Shown one piece after another: positions 34,555-41,826 of a DNA stretch of 43,712 nt. The notes beneath the pieces were generated by a model that was not told the DNA's origin, did no database searches, and saw nothing but the letters and a program-made list of their open reading frames with translations. The position numbers and the translations under genes were made by a program. The DNA comes from Candidatus Abyssobacteria bacterium SURF_17 (lineage in GTDB: Bacteria; Abyssobacteria; SURF-5): the NCBI GenBank assembly GCA_003598055.1, contig QZKI01000028.1, positions 1-43,712 of the forward strand, given 5' to 3'. Numbering within the stretch: the stretch's first letter is position 1; every line of letters begins with the position of its first letter.

Positions 34555-34838
34555 CGGGTCATTTCGGTCCTGATTCCCGCGCGACTGCCCGTGCCCATTG
34601 ACTCAAGAGCCGCATGACGCAAGCTTCGCGCTACAGGCAGGTCATTTTCCGGGTTGATTCGGCAGGGTATTAACACTTGTCATTCCGGTCGAGGGACATG
34701 AAGGATGGATGCGCGACATATCGTGATATGCCTCAGACGGACGGCTCTCATCCGAAGACCGCGGGGTCCTTCGCAAGGATCCCTGCAACGTATCTCACAC
34801 ACTCATAAGAGATTCTGACATTTCTTTCCGAAGGCTCA
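34555..34838. other. gene-free gap after the flagellar run, with one hairpin
   Basis: No credible coding frame and no fliQ remnant is seen. A hairpin of nine pairs with a three-base loop pairs 34763-34771 with 34775-34783 (GGGTCCTT-type arms); no T-run follows, so it is not a classic terminator. The promoter of the next unit begins at 34839. Confidence 0.4.
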
Positions 34839-34867
34839 TTGCCTTGGCTTTGGCGAGTGGTTATAGT
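34839..34867 (+). promoter_or_regulatory. sigma-70 promoter of the radical SAM/peptide unit
   Basis: TTGCCT at 34839-34844 and TATAGT at 34862-34867, separated by the ideal 17 bases. Each box differs from consensus by one or two bases. It precedes a leader of about 200 bases that ends at the ribosome binding site of the 78-residue gene. Confidence 0.6.
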
Positions 34868-34939
34868 ATAAAATGTGCAGAAAGAATTCTGAGTGATACA
34901 AGGTCGCAATCACAACGATAGACCAGCAGGGCGTCCTCA

Positions 34940-35053
34940 TTGACACCGAGGAAGGCGAAGCGCGCGAACGGGAAAATTGGAGAGGCTTCGGATATCCCCT
35001 ATGATGAATACGCGCGCTCTGTGGGCATATTCACTGATTGCGAAGTGGTATGA
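34940..35053 (+). CDS. possible 37-residue peptide in the leader
   Basis: A TTG-initiated frame of 37 codons with AGGGCG eight bases ahead. The peptide is basic at its start (TPRKAKRANGK) and acidic at its end (DIPYDEYARSVGIFTDCEVV). An overlapping frame is also open here but has no start codon. A coding role is uncertain: it could be chance, an upstream leader peptide or a further substrate of the radical SAM enzyme, though it has just one cysteine. Confidence 0.25.
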   Translation: MTPRKAKRANGKIGEASDIPYDEYARSVGIFTDCEVV

Positions 35054-35075
35054 ACTGTAAATCGAGGGACACAAC

Positions 35076-35312
35076 ATGCCTTTTCCAGAAATCCTGAAGA
35101 ATGCCGAAAAATTTCTCCGCAATCCTGACTGTCTGAAAACGCAAGCGGGGCTGACCGAGTTCATCTGTCGCGACTGCGATTTTTATAAGGAAGGCGAGGA
35201 CGAGGAGATAGCCTGCGGCGCGTTTTATCTCATCGGGCTCTTGCTCGAGAAGAAAGTGGTCACGGTCGAGGACATCATCTATGCCGTCCGCTCAGACATA
35301 TCTAACACTTAG
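35076..35312 (+). CDS. small CxxC protein preceding the radical SAM enzyme
   Basis: A 78-residue protein with GAGGG seven bases ahead of ATG 35076. It has four cysteines: Cys19, Cys31 and Cys34 (CRDC) and Cys47 (IACGAF), a spacing able to bind a metal or cluster. The C-terminal half is a helix pair (LLLEKKVVTVEDIIYAVRS). Its last 32 bases overlap the start of the radical SAM gene, so the proteins are made together. I do not recognise a family. A role as a leader-recognition or accessory subunit is inference from context. Confidence 0.7.
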   Translation: MPFPEILKNAEKFLRNPDCLKTQAGLTEFICRDCDFYKEGEDEEIACGAFYLIGLLLEKKVVTVEDIIYAVRSDISNT

Positions 35313-36444
35313 CCCTGACTGCTCGCTCCGGCTGCTCGAGGAGCCGTGCATCTATGATAGAGCACGGGATGAGCTGTACGAGCTTGACACGGAAGCGAAG
35401 CACCTTATCGAATGCCTGCCGCTCCGCTCAGACAGTCGGCAGGCGCAGGATACAGATAAAGAGTTCCTTCGATTCTGTCTTGAGGAAGGCCTGCTTCTGC
35501 ACTCGCCCGAATGCAGACCGCGAAAGAGACCGCGTCAAAGCCCGCTCCCTTCGCTTCGCTACCTGCTGCTTCACATAACAACACGCTGCAACCTGCGGTG
35601 TGCACATTGTTTCCTCGGCGATGTAGAGTCGGTTGACTTAACGGTGAACGATATCCGCAGGGTGATGGGCGAGTTCGACGAACTTCAGGGGCTCCGGCTG
35701 CTCGTTTCGGGCGGTGAACCGCTGCTGCACCCTGAATTCTGGGAAATCAACGACCTCTTCGAGCGATACTCTTTTCGCACTGTGCTCCTTTCGAACGGGA
35801 CGGCGCTCGCGGACCCCGGTATCGTGCGCCGGTTGCGGGCGCATGAGGTGCAGCTCAGTCTCGACGGTGTTGGACCTTCGCATGACGCGCTGCGGGGTGC
35901 GGGAAGCTTCCAGAAGACGCTCGAAGCGCTCGAGAACCTTGCCGATACGGATATAGACCTCTCCGTGGCCACCATGGTGCATGCCGGAAACATCAGCGAC
36001 TTCGAAGCATTGGAAAAGATCGTCAGGTCAGCGGGCGTAAAGGAATGGAACATCGATGTCCCCTCGCCTGCGGGCCGCTGGCGAGGGAAAGGCGCTCTGA
36101 TGGCCGACATGAGGGAGGTCGGCTCGATCCTCAACCGCTCGTTCGGAGGGGGAGTGCATCATGATGAGCGGTCCGACTGGGCCTGCGGCGCGCACCTGTG
36201 CGCTGTGATGGCCGACGGAAGCATCTGTAAGTGCGGGCTTTATGCTGATTCGCCTTGTGGCACGGTCTCGGAAGGACTGGAGATGGGTTGGCGCAATGTT
36301 CGTCGAGTACGGCTTAATGAGCTTCGGTGCGATTGTGAATTGATTGACGAGTGCAGGGGAGGATGCAGATACCGCGCCGAAGTCGCAGGCGACAGATTTG
36401 GCAAGGACCCGGTTATGTGCGCGGCAAACGGGTTGCTGCGTTAA
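35281..36444 (+). CDS. radical SAM/SPASM peptide maturase with PqqD-like N-terminus
   Basis: A 387-residue enzyme. Residues 5-75 form a PqqD-like leader-binding region (LRLLEEPCIYDRARDELYELDTEAKHLIECL). The radical SAM core begins with CNLRCAHC: Cys103, Cys107 and Cys110 hold the SAM cluster. SGGEPLLHPEF follows at about 140-150. The C-terminal part has ten cysteines (302, 307, 316, 318, 326, 350, 352, 358, 362, 380), enough for two auxiliary clusters of SPASM type. Enzymes of this build modify ribosomal peptides (PqqE, thioether-forming sactisynthases and ranthipeptide synthases). A precursor-like gene lies 23 bases downstream. ATG 35281 is preceded by GAGGA. Confidence 0.9.
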   Translation: MPSAQTYLTLSPDCSLRLLEEPCIYDRARDELYELDTEAKHLIECLPLRSDSRQAQDTDKEFLRFCLEEGLLLHSPECRPRKRPRQSPLPSLRYLLLHITTRCNLRCAHCFLGDVESVDLTVNDIRRVMGEFDELQGLRLLVSGGEPLLHPEFWEINDLFERYSFRTVLLSNGTALADPGIVRRLRAHEVQLSLDGVGPSHDALRGAGSFQKTLEALENLADTDIDLSVATMVHAGNISDFEALEKIVRSAGVKEWNIDVPSPAGRWRGKGALMADMREVGSILNRSFGGGVHHDERSDWACGAHLCAVMADGSICKCGLYADSPCGTVSEGLEMGWRNVRRVRLNELRCDCELIDECRGGCRYRAEVAGDRFGKDPVMCAANGLLR

Positions 36445-36467
36445 CCTCTCGGAGGAGGTGATTTGCA

Positions 36468-36530
36468 GTGAGAATCCGTAAGGTAATGAAGAAGGCGAGC
36501 GGAACCTGCAAGTGTAAGTCCTCATGCTAG
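36468..36530 (+). CDS. 20-residue Cys-rich peptide, candidate RiPP precursor
   Basis: A GTG-initiated gene too small for standard gene calling. AGGAGGTGAT at 36453-36462 is a near-ideal Shine-Dalgarno site. The product, MRIRKVMKKASGTCKCKSSC, has a basic N-terminal stretch and a C-terminal core with Cys14, Cys16 and Cys20, the last residue being Cys. It starts 23 bases after the radical SAM gene and ends 21 bases before a strong terminator, so it is the last gene of the unit. The length is like PqqA, but there is no Glu/Tyr pair, so PQQ is excluded. Likely modification is thioether linkage at Cys, and the short leader may need the PqqD-like domain. A non-modified small protein cannot be excluded. 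Confidence 0.65.
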   Translation: MRIRKVMKKASGTCKCKSSC

Positions 36531-36551
36531 CACACTGATGAGGCGCGAGGG

Positions 36552-36581
36552 GGTCCCCGTCCCGGAGGGCGGGGGCCTTTT
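36552..36581 (+). terminator. strong intrinsic terminator of the radical SAM/peptide unit
   Basis: An 11-pair stem (36552-36562 with 36567-36577, two G-U pairs) with the loop CGGA is followed by TTTT at 36578-36581. It closes the transcript right after the small peptide gene. Confidence 0.85.
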
Positions 36582-37116
36582 CATTTGGTGCAGAGCAGCA
36601 GGTACCTAATCCTTAATTCAAGGCCTGTCATTGATTGATCGATTCTCTTGAAGCTGCAAGCTGTAAACCGACCAAAGCGAACTGTTTGTTCACGTTGTTC
36701 ATTTCATCTTGTCTGGCTTCCGCTTTCATCTTTTTCCCCTTGTGGACGGTTGTTTGTGAATCGAATAAGCATCTTGTACTGACTACAAGCTTGACGCACC
36801 AAGCACCGAGAATTGGGCGACTACGCGCAAGGACGTGAAGAGCAGATTCTTCCAGGAATCACGGGCAAATCACGGGACGAGCGCATCACGGTGAGAACCT
36901 TCGCTTGCGATGGCACGCCATGTGCAATACATAGAAAGAAAGAACACATTGGCCTGAATGAAGATTGTCGCAGGAGGTCATCGGAATATAGCCCAACGGA
37001 AAAAGCAAGCTTTCGCGCCCCGCTCCTTATCATAATGAAATAAACAAGGGGGTAGACAGGACGAGATGATAGGCAAAGGAGCGGCGGCGCGATTTTTTTT
37101 TGGAAAGAAAAGATGT
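36582..37116. other. gene-free region between the peptide unit and MFS gene
   Basis: No coding frame with a ribosome binding site and no structured element was found on either strand. Short open frames here are low-complexity or poor in coding character. The run of nine T at about 37092 is the only notable composition. Confidence 0.4.
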
Positions 37117-38337
37117 TTAGCCAGCGAGAATGGGTGTCGCCTTCTTCTCCGTGACTCCCTGCAGGAACAGAAATCCCAGCCCATGGCAGACGGCGGCGAA
37201 CACGAAAATCGGACGATAACTTCCGAAGGCATCAATGAGAAAGCCGGCGAGCGTAGGCCCGACAAGAATGGACAGATATACCGAAATGGATGCCACGCCA
37301 ATGAGTTCTGCCATTCTGTCTTCGGGAATCAGGTTCATGAGGAGCGCATACGGAACCACCATGATGATGCAGAAACCGACGGCAACGATTCCCATGAGAA
37401 TGAAGAGGAGCGGAACCGACTCCACGAACACGACCAAAACATTGACGACCACGAAGATAACGAGGCCGGCGCGAGCCACGCGCTTGTGTCCCACCCTGTC
37501 GGCCAACATACCGACGGGGAGAGATAGGAGGATGACCACGCCGACCGAAAGCGCGAGAATCATGAATGAGAGCTCGACGCTCATTCCCATTCCCTGTGTG
37601 CCGAAAGATGTGAGCCATGGCAGGATGCCATTGAGTCCTGTGCTCCAGAAGAAGCACGCGAACGCGTATCTGAGAACCTCGCGGTGCTCGCGCAGCCCTG
37701 CGATGTACTCAAGCACCTTCATCCGCTTCTGCGTTCTCGGCGGGTCGAGATGCGTCGGCTTCTCCTTAATTCCGAACACAACCGCCAATATTCCTGCAGC
37801 ATAAACGGCAGCCACGAGATAGAAGGTAATTTCTTCATTCCGTGCCCAGACGTAGCCGCCGACCACGAAATAGAGCAGGTTGCCCGCGCCGCCCATCACC
37901 TGGCACACGCCGTTGGCCGTCGCTCTCTTATCGGGGGGAAATATGTCGGGCATGAGCGCGCCCCACGGTCGTTCGATCACCAGATGGAAGAAATAGGCCA
38001 GCGGCCAGACGAGCGCCATCAGTGCGACGGAGGGCATGTATTGCATCGCCACGAGGACGGCAACGATGAAGGGCAAGCCCAGAATCATCAATGGTCTGCG
38101 GCGGCCCAATCGATGCCGTATCCTGTCGCTCGCCATCCCCAGGATAGGCGACATGATGATGCCCAATCCGCCCATCGTTCCCAATATTAGGCCCACAATC
38201 CATTTCTGCTCGATGCGCGCATTGAAGAACATCGGCACCGAGGCCGTGTTGAACGCGAAGAAAGCGCTCATCCCGAACCATGCGGTTCCGATGAAGAACA
38301 TCGCCTTCAACGAGGATTGTTGTTGAGAAGAAGCCAT
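37117..38337 (-). CDS. major facilitator superfamily transporter, GPH/SLC45-like
   Basis: A 406-residue protein with twelve membrane helices predicted. The loop motif LGMASDRIRHRLGRRRP between helices two and three and GMLADRVGHKRVARA between eight and nine are the usual MFS signatures. The general form is like glycoside-pentoside-hexuronide or SLC45-type sugar symporters, but the substrate is not readable. ATG 38337 is chosen over 38394 because GGAGG lies five bases ahead. It stands alone, so its role has no operon support. Confidence 0.85.
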   Translation of the reverse strand: MASSQQQSSLKAMFFIGTAWFGMSAFFAFNTASVPMFFNARIEQKWIVGLILGTMGGLGIIMSPILGMASDRIRHRLGRRRPLMILGLPFIVAVLVAMQYMPSVALMALVWPLAYFFHLVIERPWGALMPDIFPPDKRATANGVCQVMGGAGNLLYFVVGGYVWARNEEITFYLVAAVYAAGILAVVFGIKEKPTHLDPPRTQKRMKVLEYIAGLREHREVLRYAFACFFWSTGLNGILPWLTSFGTQGMGMSVELSFMILALSVGVVILLSLPVGMLADRVGHKRVARAGLVIFVVVNVLVVFVESVPLLFILMGIVAVGFCIIMVVPYALLMNLIPEDRMAELIGVASISVYLSILVGPTLAGFLIDAFGSYRPIFVFAAVCHGLGFLFLQGVTEKKATPILAG

Positions 38338-38471
38338 GACTGCCTCCATGAAGCAAGCGATTATATCCAAAAAGCCGTCGGTTGTCCATTGCAAGCGACT
38401 TGACGAGTGCAGGAGATAAAAGCAGGAGTGGTCGCTCTATATATGCTGCAACGGACGGCAGCCAGCCTTGC

Positions 38472-38495
38472 AGGGGTCGTTCGCGAACGACCCCT
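38472..38495. repeat. 24-base perfect palindrome
   Basis: A perfect self-complementary stretch without spacer, centre TTCGCGAA, with arms of AGGGGTCG type. It lies between the MFS gene and nnrE, 50 bases ahead of the nnrE promoter. No T-run stands next to it on the transcribed side of either neighbour. It could be a protein-binding site or an end of a mobile repeat. Confidence 0.5.
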
Positions 38496-38544
38496 CAAAA
38501 AACCACACGGACTCCAAACTTACTTTTGTGTCGTGCACCCCAAC

Positions 38545-38573
38545 TTGACTTATCTTGACCCGAATGTGATAAT
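38545..38573 (+). promoter_or_regulatory. promoter of nnrE
   Basis: TTGACT at 38545-38550, a 17-base spacer and GATAAT at 38568-38573 with an extended TGT ahead. The predicted start is near 38580, so the transcript leader contains the palindromic repeat at 38613-38688. Confidence 0.55.
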
Positions 38574-38612
38574 TCTGTGGAAGATAGGAGAAACAGAAGC
38601 TGTCCCGCAATT

Positions 38613-38688
38613 CTGTAAGTGCGAATTTGTTCGCATCCGCAGCGCATAAGCAAGCCGAAAACCCATGCGAATAAATTCGCACCTACAG
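38613..38688. repeat. REPIN/MITE-like inverted repeat, copy A
   Basis: Two 24-base arms (38613-38636 and the reverse complement at 38665-38688) match at 22 positions and enclose 28 bases. The core of each arm is GTGCGAATT..TTCGCAT, itself a near palindrome. The same arrangement with the same 28-base spacer occurs at 40906-40981. The element sits in the leader of nnrE and would fold into a long hairpin. Confidence 0.75.
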
Positions 38689-38728
38689 AATGATGTCCCT
38701 AGTTGTGAATTGGGGAGTTTCCTTTGGC

Positions 38729-39412
38729 ATGATGCCTGAATTGAAATACGTGACGCCGGATGAGATGAAGCGACTCGACGCATTTGCCATCGAGACTATT
38801 GGCATTCCGGGTGTCGTACTCATGGAGAATGCGGGCCGCGCCGTATTTGAGGCAGCGTATAAGGGGCTTGCCGGCCGTGAATTGCCCGCGCTCGTATTCT
38901 GTGGCCGCGGGAACAATGGAGGCGACGGGTTTGTGGTCGCGCGACATCTCATCAATCACGGAATTGAGACTGATGTGTTCGTTGTCGGAGCTATCTCGAA
39001 GGTGAAAGGCGATGCTCTCGTGAACCTCCGCATTTTGCGGAACATGGACATACCCATCAATCGGGTGACGAAGAAGACACTTCCGGAAATCCGCCAGAAA
39101 CTGAAGCGGTGCGGCGTTGTCATAGACGCTCTCCTGGGGACTGGGCTATCGGGCGAGGTGACCGGCCTTTACGGCGAGGTGATAACACTCATCAACGAGG
39201 CCGGTTGTCCGGTCGTAGCCGTGGACATCCCTTCGGGGCTCGACGGCGCCACGGGCAAGCCGCTCGGGGTTGCGGTCGTCGCGAACGTGACGGTTACGTT
39301 TCACCTTCCGAAAAAGGGCTTCGAAAATCCGCCCGCCCGCAGATACACCGGCGAACTAAGAGTCGCCGACATCGGCATTCCCGTTGGCCCAAGCGCCGCC
39401 GTGAGACCATGA
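38729..39412 (+). CDS. nnrE: NAD(P)HX epimerase (YjeF N-terminal domain only)
   Basis: A 227-residue repair enzyme that epimerises hydrated NADH and NADPH. It has the phosphate-binding loop CGRGNNGGDGFVVARHL and the segment DALLGTGLSGEVTGLY, with VDIPSGLDG further on. The partner ADP-dependent dehydratase domain, usually fused at the C-terminus in bacteria, is not present and no such gene follows. ATG 38729 (MMPELKY) is preferred; the frame is open to 38690. GGGGAG stands about 11 bases ahead. Confidence 0.88.
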   Translation: MMPELKYVTPDEMKRLDAFAIETIGIPGVVLMENAGRAVFEAAYKGLAGRELPALVFCGRGNNGGDGFVVARHLINHGIETDVFVVGAISKVKGDALVNLRILRNMDIPINRVTKKTLPEIRQKLKRCGVVIDALLGTGLSGEVTGLYGEVITLINEAGCPVVAVDIPSGLDGATGKPLGVAVVANVTVTFHLPKKGFENPPARRYTGELRVADIGIPVGPSAAVRP

Positions 39413-39445
39413 GGGGTAAGAGAGGAATTCTTGTCGGCGCTGGCT

Positions 39446-40618
39446 TCATGCAATCGTTTCCGGGTTCTCGATGAAGTGAATAACGTCGTTCGTGAAACGG
39501 GCGGCCTCCGCTCCGTCGAGGATGCGGTGGTCAAACGAAAGCGAGAGATACACGCCGTCGATGACAGTGATTTCTCCGTCAGCGACCCATGGCATCTTAC
39601 GTATTTTGCCGACGGCGAGGTTCGCGGCCTCGGGATGGTTGATGATGGGCGTTGAATAGATGCCGCCGAGGCTTCCGATGTTCGTGATGCTGAATGTGCC
39701 GCCCTTCAGGTCTGCGAGGGCCACTTTTCGGTCACGGCACAAATCGGCCAGTTTCTGCGTCTCTTCTGCAAGCTGGAGGATGTTCTTCTCATCCACCTTC
39801 TTCACCACGGGCACGAGGAGTCCGTCATCGGTCTCGACAGCAAATCCGATGTTGACGTATTTCTTCAGCAGAATCTCGTTCTTGTCGGTGTCGATGGAGG
39901 AGTTGAGGTATGCATGCTTTTTCAGGCTGAGCGCCGCGGCCTTCATGATATAGGGCAGATATGTCAGATGAATCCCTTGTCCTTGCGCCTCCTCTGCCTG
40001 CCGGCTCCTCAGGCGTACGAGAGCAGATGCGTTCGCGAGGTCCATATGTGTCACGTGCGGGATGGAGAACTTCGAACGAACCATCTTCTGGGAAATGCTG
40101 CGGCGCACCCGCATGATTGACACGCGCTCGACCTCTCCGTAACTGTCTTCGACAGCGCTCACGTGCGCTTGTTCGCCGAATCGTCTGACATCTTCCTCGG
40201 TCACCCGGCCCCCTTCTCCGGTGCCCTTGACCATGGCGATATCAACGCCGAGCTCTTTGGCCAGCTTGCGCACGGCGGGAACAGCCAGTACCTGCGGTCG
40301 CGCAGCCGGTTTGGGCGCCGGTTTTTCCTCGATTTGGCCTACGATGCCGACGTATTCCTTTTTTTCCTCGAATTTTTCGCCCTCCTCGCCAATGACAACA
40401 AGGGTCTCCCCTACTTTGACGATGTCGCCCTCGTGAAACATGATTTTGAGGATTACTCCCGCGCGCGGTGATGGGATTTCCACGACAGCCTTGTCCGTTT
40501 CCACTTGCACAAGCGGCTGGTCCTGCTTGACCTTCTCGCCCTCCTCGACGAGCCAGAGCACGATTTCGCCCTCGGTTATTCCTTCGCCGACGTCGGGAAA
40601 CTTGAATTCAGTTGCCAT
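39446..40618 (-). CDS. 2-oxo acid dehydrogenase E2 dihydrolipoamide acyltransferase
   Basis: A 390-residue core subunit of a pyruvate or branched-chain 2-oxo acid dehydrogenase. Order: one lipoyl domain with Lys43 in VETDKAV, a Pro/Ala linker, a peripheral subunit-binding domain (LAVPAVRKLAKELGVDIAMVKGTGEGGRVTEEDV, about 115-148) and a catalytic domain ending with SFDHRILDG (His364, Asp368). All needed residues are intact. ATG 40618 has AAAGGA six bases ahead. E1 and E3 genes are not in the window, so the substrate cannot be assigned. It converges on nnrE with a 33-base gap. Confidence 0.93.
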   Translation of the reverse strand: MATEFKFPDVGEGITEGEIVLWLVEEGEKVKQDQPLVQVETDKAVVEIPSPRAGVILKIMFHEGDIVKVGETLVVIGEEGEKFEEKKEYVGIVGQIEEKPAPKPAARPQVLAVPAVRKLAKELGVDIAMVKGTGEGGRVTEEDVRRFGEQAHVSAVEDSYGEVERVSIMRVRRSISQKMVRSKFSIPHVTHMDLANASALVRLRSRQAEEAQGQGIHLTYLPYIMKAAALSLKKHAYLNSSIDTDKNEILLKKYVNIGFAVETDDGLLVPVVKKVDEKNILQLAEETQKLADLCRDRKVALADLKGGTFSITNIGSLGGIYSTPIINHPEAANLAVGKIRKMPWVADGEITVIDGVYLSLSFDHRILDGAEAARFTNDVIHFIENPETIA

Positions 40619-40905
40619 GGAACCGTCCTTTCAATTGATGTCATTCACCACCGCGGCGCCAGAACAGGAAGAAAAAGGCATAGGTATCACGAATTGCGAA
40701 ATCCCCGAATTCCAGTCAATGGCCTGTCCGCAGCCGCGGACACCAAAGAGTATCACGGATTGGGAAAGAACGCCAACAATCAGAGTCTAAGGCACTCAGT
40801 TCGTCTCCTAATACATGATAGCAGTCATGATGGTTTACATGGCTGCCGTGTCTTGTCAGCTTTGCGCTTGTCGCGTCCCTAGGGCGCTGAAGCGGTCTCA
40901 CGGTT

Positions 40906-40981
40906 GTGTAGGTGCGAATTCATTCGCATTCGTGTGGGAAGGACAGGCCGCAAAAACATGCGAATGAATTCGAACCTACAG
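40906..40981. repeat. REPIN/MITE-like inverted repeat, copy B
   Basis: Two 23-base arms (40907-40929 and the reverse complement at 40958-40980) match at 22 positions around a 28-base spacer. Arm sequence and spacer length equal those of copy A at 38613, and the spacers share a CAAGCCGAAAAC-like part. It lies in the 443-base gap between the E2 and VOC genes, where I see no coding frame. Confidence 0.75.
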
Positions 40982-41061
40982 ACGGTCCCAACTGTCAACT
41001 GCGGGACAGGTTCTTTCGGGCCGTTTGCGGCGAAGAAAATCTCTCTTTTTGGATGGTGGCG

Positions 41062-41499
41062 CTATTCCATCGGGAGCTCGAATAGTTCTATGACAACCCC
41101 ATCAGGACCGCGCATCGTGGCGGCTTTCGCGAGGCCTGTTTGCTGAGGAGCACTGATGAACTCCACTCCCTTCGAGCCGAGTTCCTTATATGCATCTTCC
41201 ACGTTATCAACTATGAATGCGATGTGGTGAATTCCGTGGTCGTAAGGACGCATGCGTTTCGCTATGTTTTCACCCTTTTGGTTCTTGAACCCGAGCAAGT
41301 TCAGCCTTGCGCCTTTCCCTGTGAAGAGAACATAGCGCATTTTGATGTTTTTCACGCCCAGGAGAGATTCAATGGCGGGGTCGCCCTCGAGTTCCATATC
41401 CATCATCACTTCGAGCCCCAGGAGGTCCACGTAGAACTTCAGCGCCTCCTCCATGTTGCTCACGCTGATCGCAATGTGCTGCACTTCGCCGATCTTCAT
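41062..41499 (-). CDS. VOC family protein, methylmalonyl-CoA epimerase-like
   Basis: A 145-residue protein of the vicinal-oxygen-chelate fold: two repeats, beginning VQHIAISVSNMEEALKFYVDLLGLEV and HGIHHIAFIVDNVEDAYKELGSKGVEF. Metal ligands are likely His8, His92-93 and the glutamate near the end (IELFELP). This pattern fits methylmalonyl-CoA epimerase or glyoxalase-type proteins; no mutase gene is nearby to decide. AAAGGA lies nine bases ahead of ATG 41499. Confidence 0.8.
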   Translation of the reverse strand: MKIGEVQHIAISVSNMEEALKFYVDLLGLEVMMDMELEGDPAIESLLGVKNIKMRYVLFTGKGARLNLLGFKNQKGENIAKRMRPYDHGIHHIAFIVDNVEDAYKELGSKGVEFISAPQQTGLAKAATMRGPDGVVIELFELPME

Positions 41500-41572
41500 G
41501 TCTTAAGTTCCTTTCTTTCTGGTGGTGTCAAGGAGAAGAGTATACAACCCGGCGTGGCCGCAACCAAGAATC

Positions 41573-41630
41573 GTCATTGCGAGCAAAGGGTCTCAGACCC
41601 AATGGCCGCAGGCCCGAGCGAAGCAATGAC
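41573..41630. repeat. short hairpin-rich repeat element
   Basis: Eight-base inverted ends, GTCATTGC at 41573-41580 and GCAATGAC at 41623-41630, enclose a 13-base palindrome (41588-41600, GGGTCT-C-AGACCC) and a GGCCGCAGGCC hairpin. It lies in the gap 41500-41826, where no gene is seen. The end sequence resembles widespread short repeats of environmental bacterial genomes; only one copy is present here. Confidence 0.5.
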
Positions 41631-41826
41631 AAGCGGGATGCTTCTTCCACACATAACCTCGCCGCAGGTGGGGTCGAATACTCGCAATGACTGCGTCGGA
41701 ACAGTCATGACAAGAATTTCAGAGATTGAATGTTCGCGGTACAGACACCTTATCAATCAACATTCCAAGGGCGCTGTGGCGGTGTACAATGCGAGGTCCG
41801 CGGATGAATCTTCGGCTTGCCCTCGC

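Noticed and set aside
34555-34838. Remnant of fliQ after fliP
   Set aside because: No frame in this stretch encodes the two-helix FliQ pattern.
36468-36530. Reading the short peptide as PqqA of a pyrroloquinoline quinone locus
   Set aside because: PqqA needs a conserved Glu and Tyr, absent here, and no pqqB or pqqC gene is nearby.
36635-37043. Short plus-strand frames between the peptide unit and the MFS gene
   Set aside because: No ribosome binding site and no protein-like features.
41573-41630. Possible CRISPR or tRNA-like structure
   Set aside because: Only one hairpin-rich unit, no repeat-spacer series and no tRNA arms.
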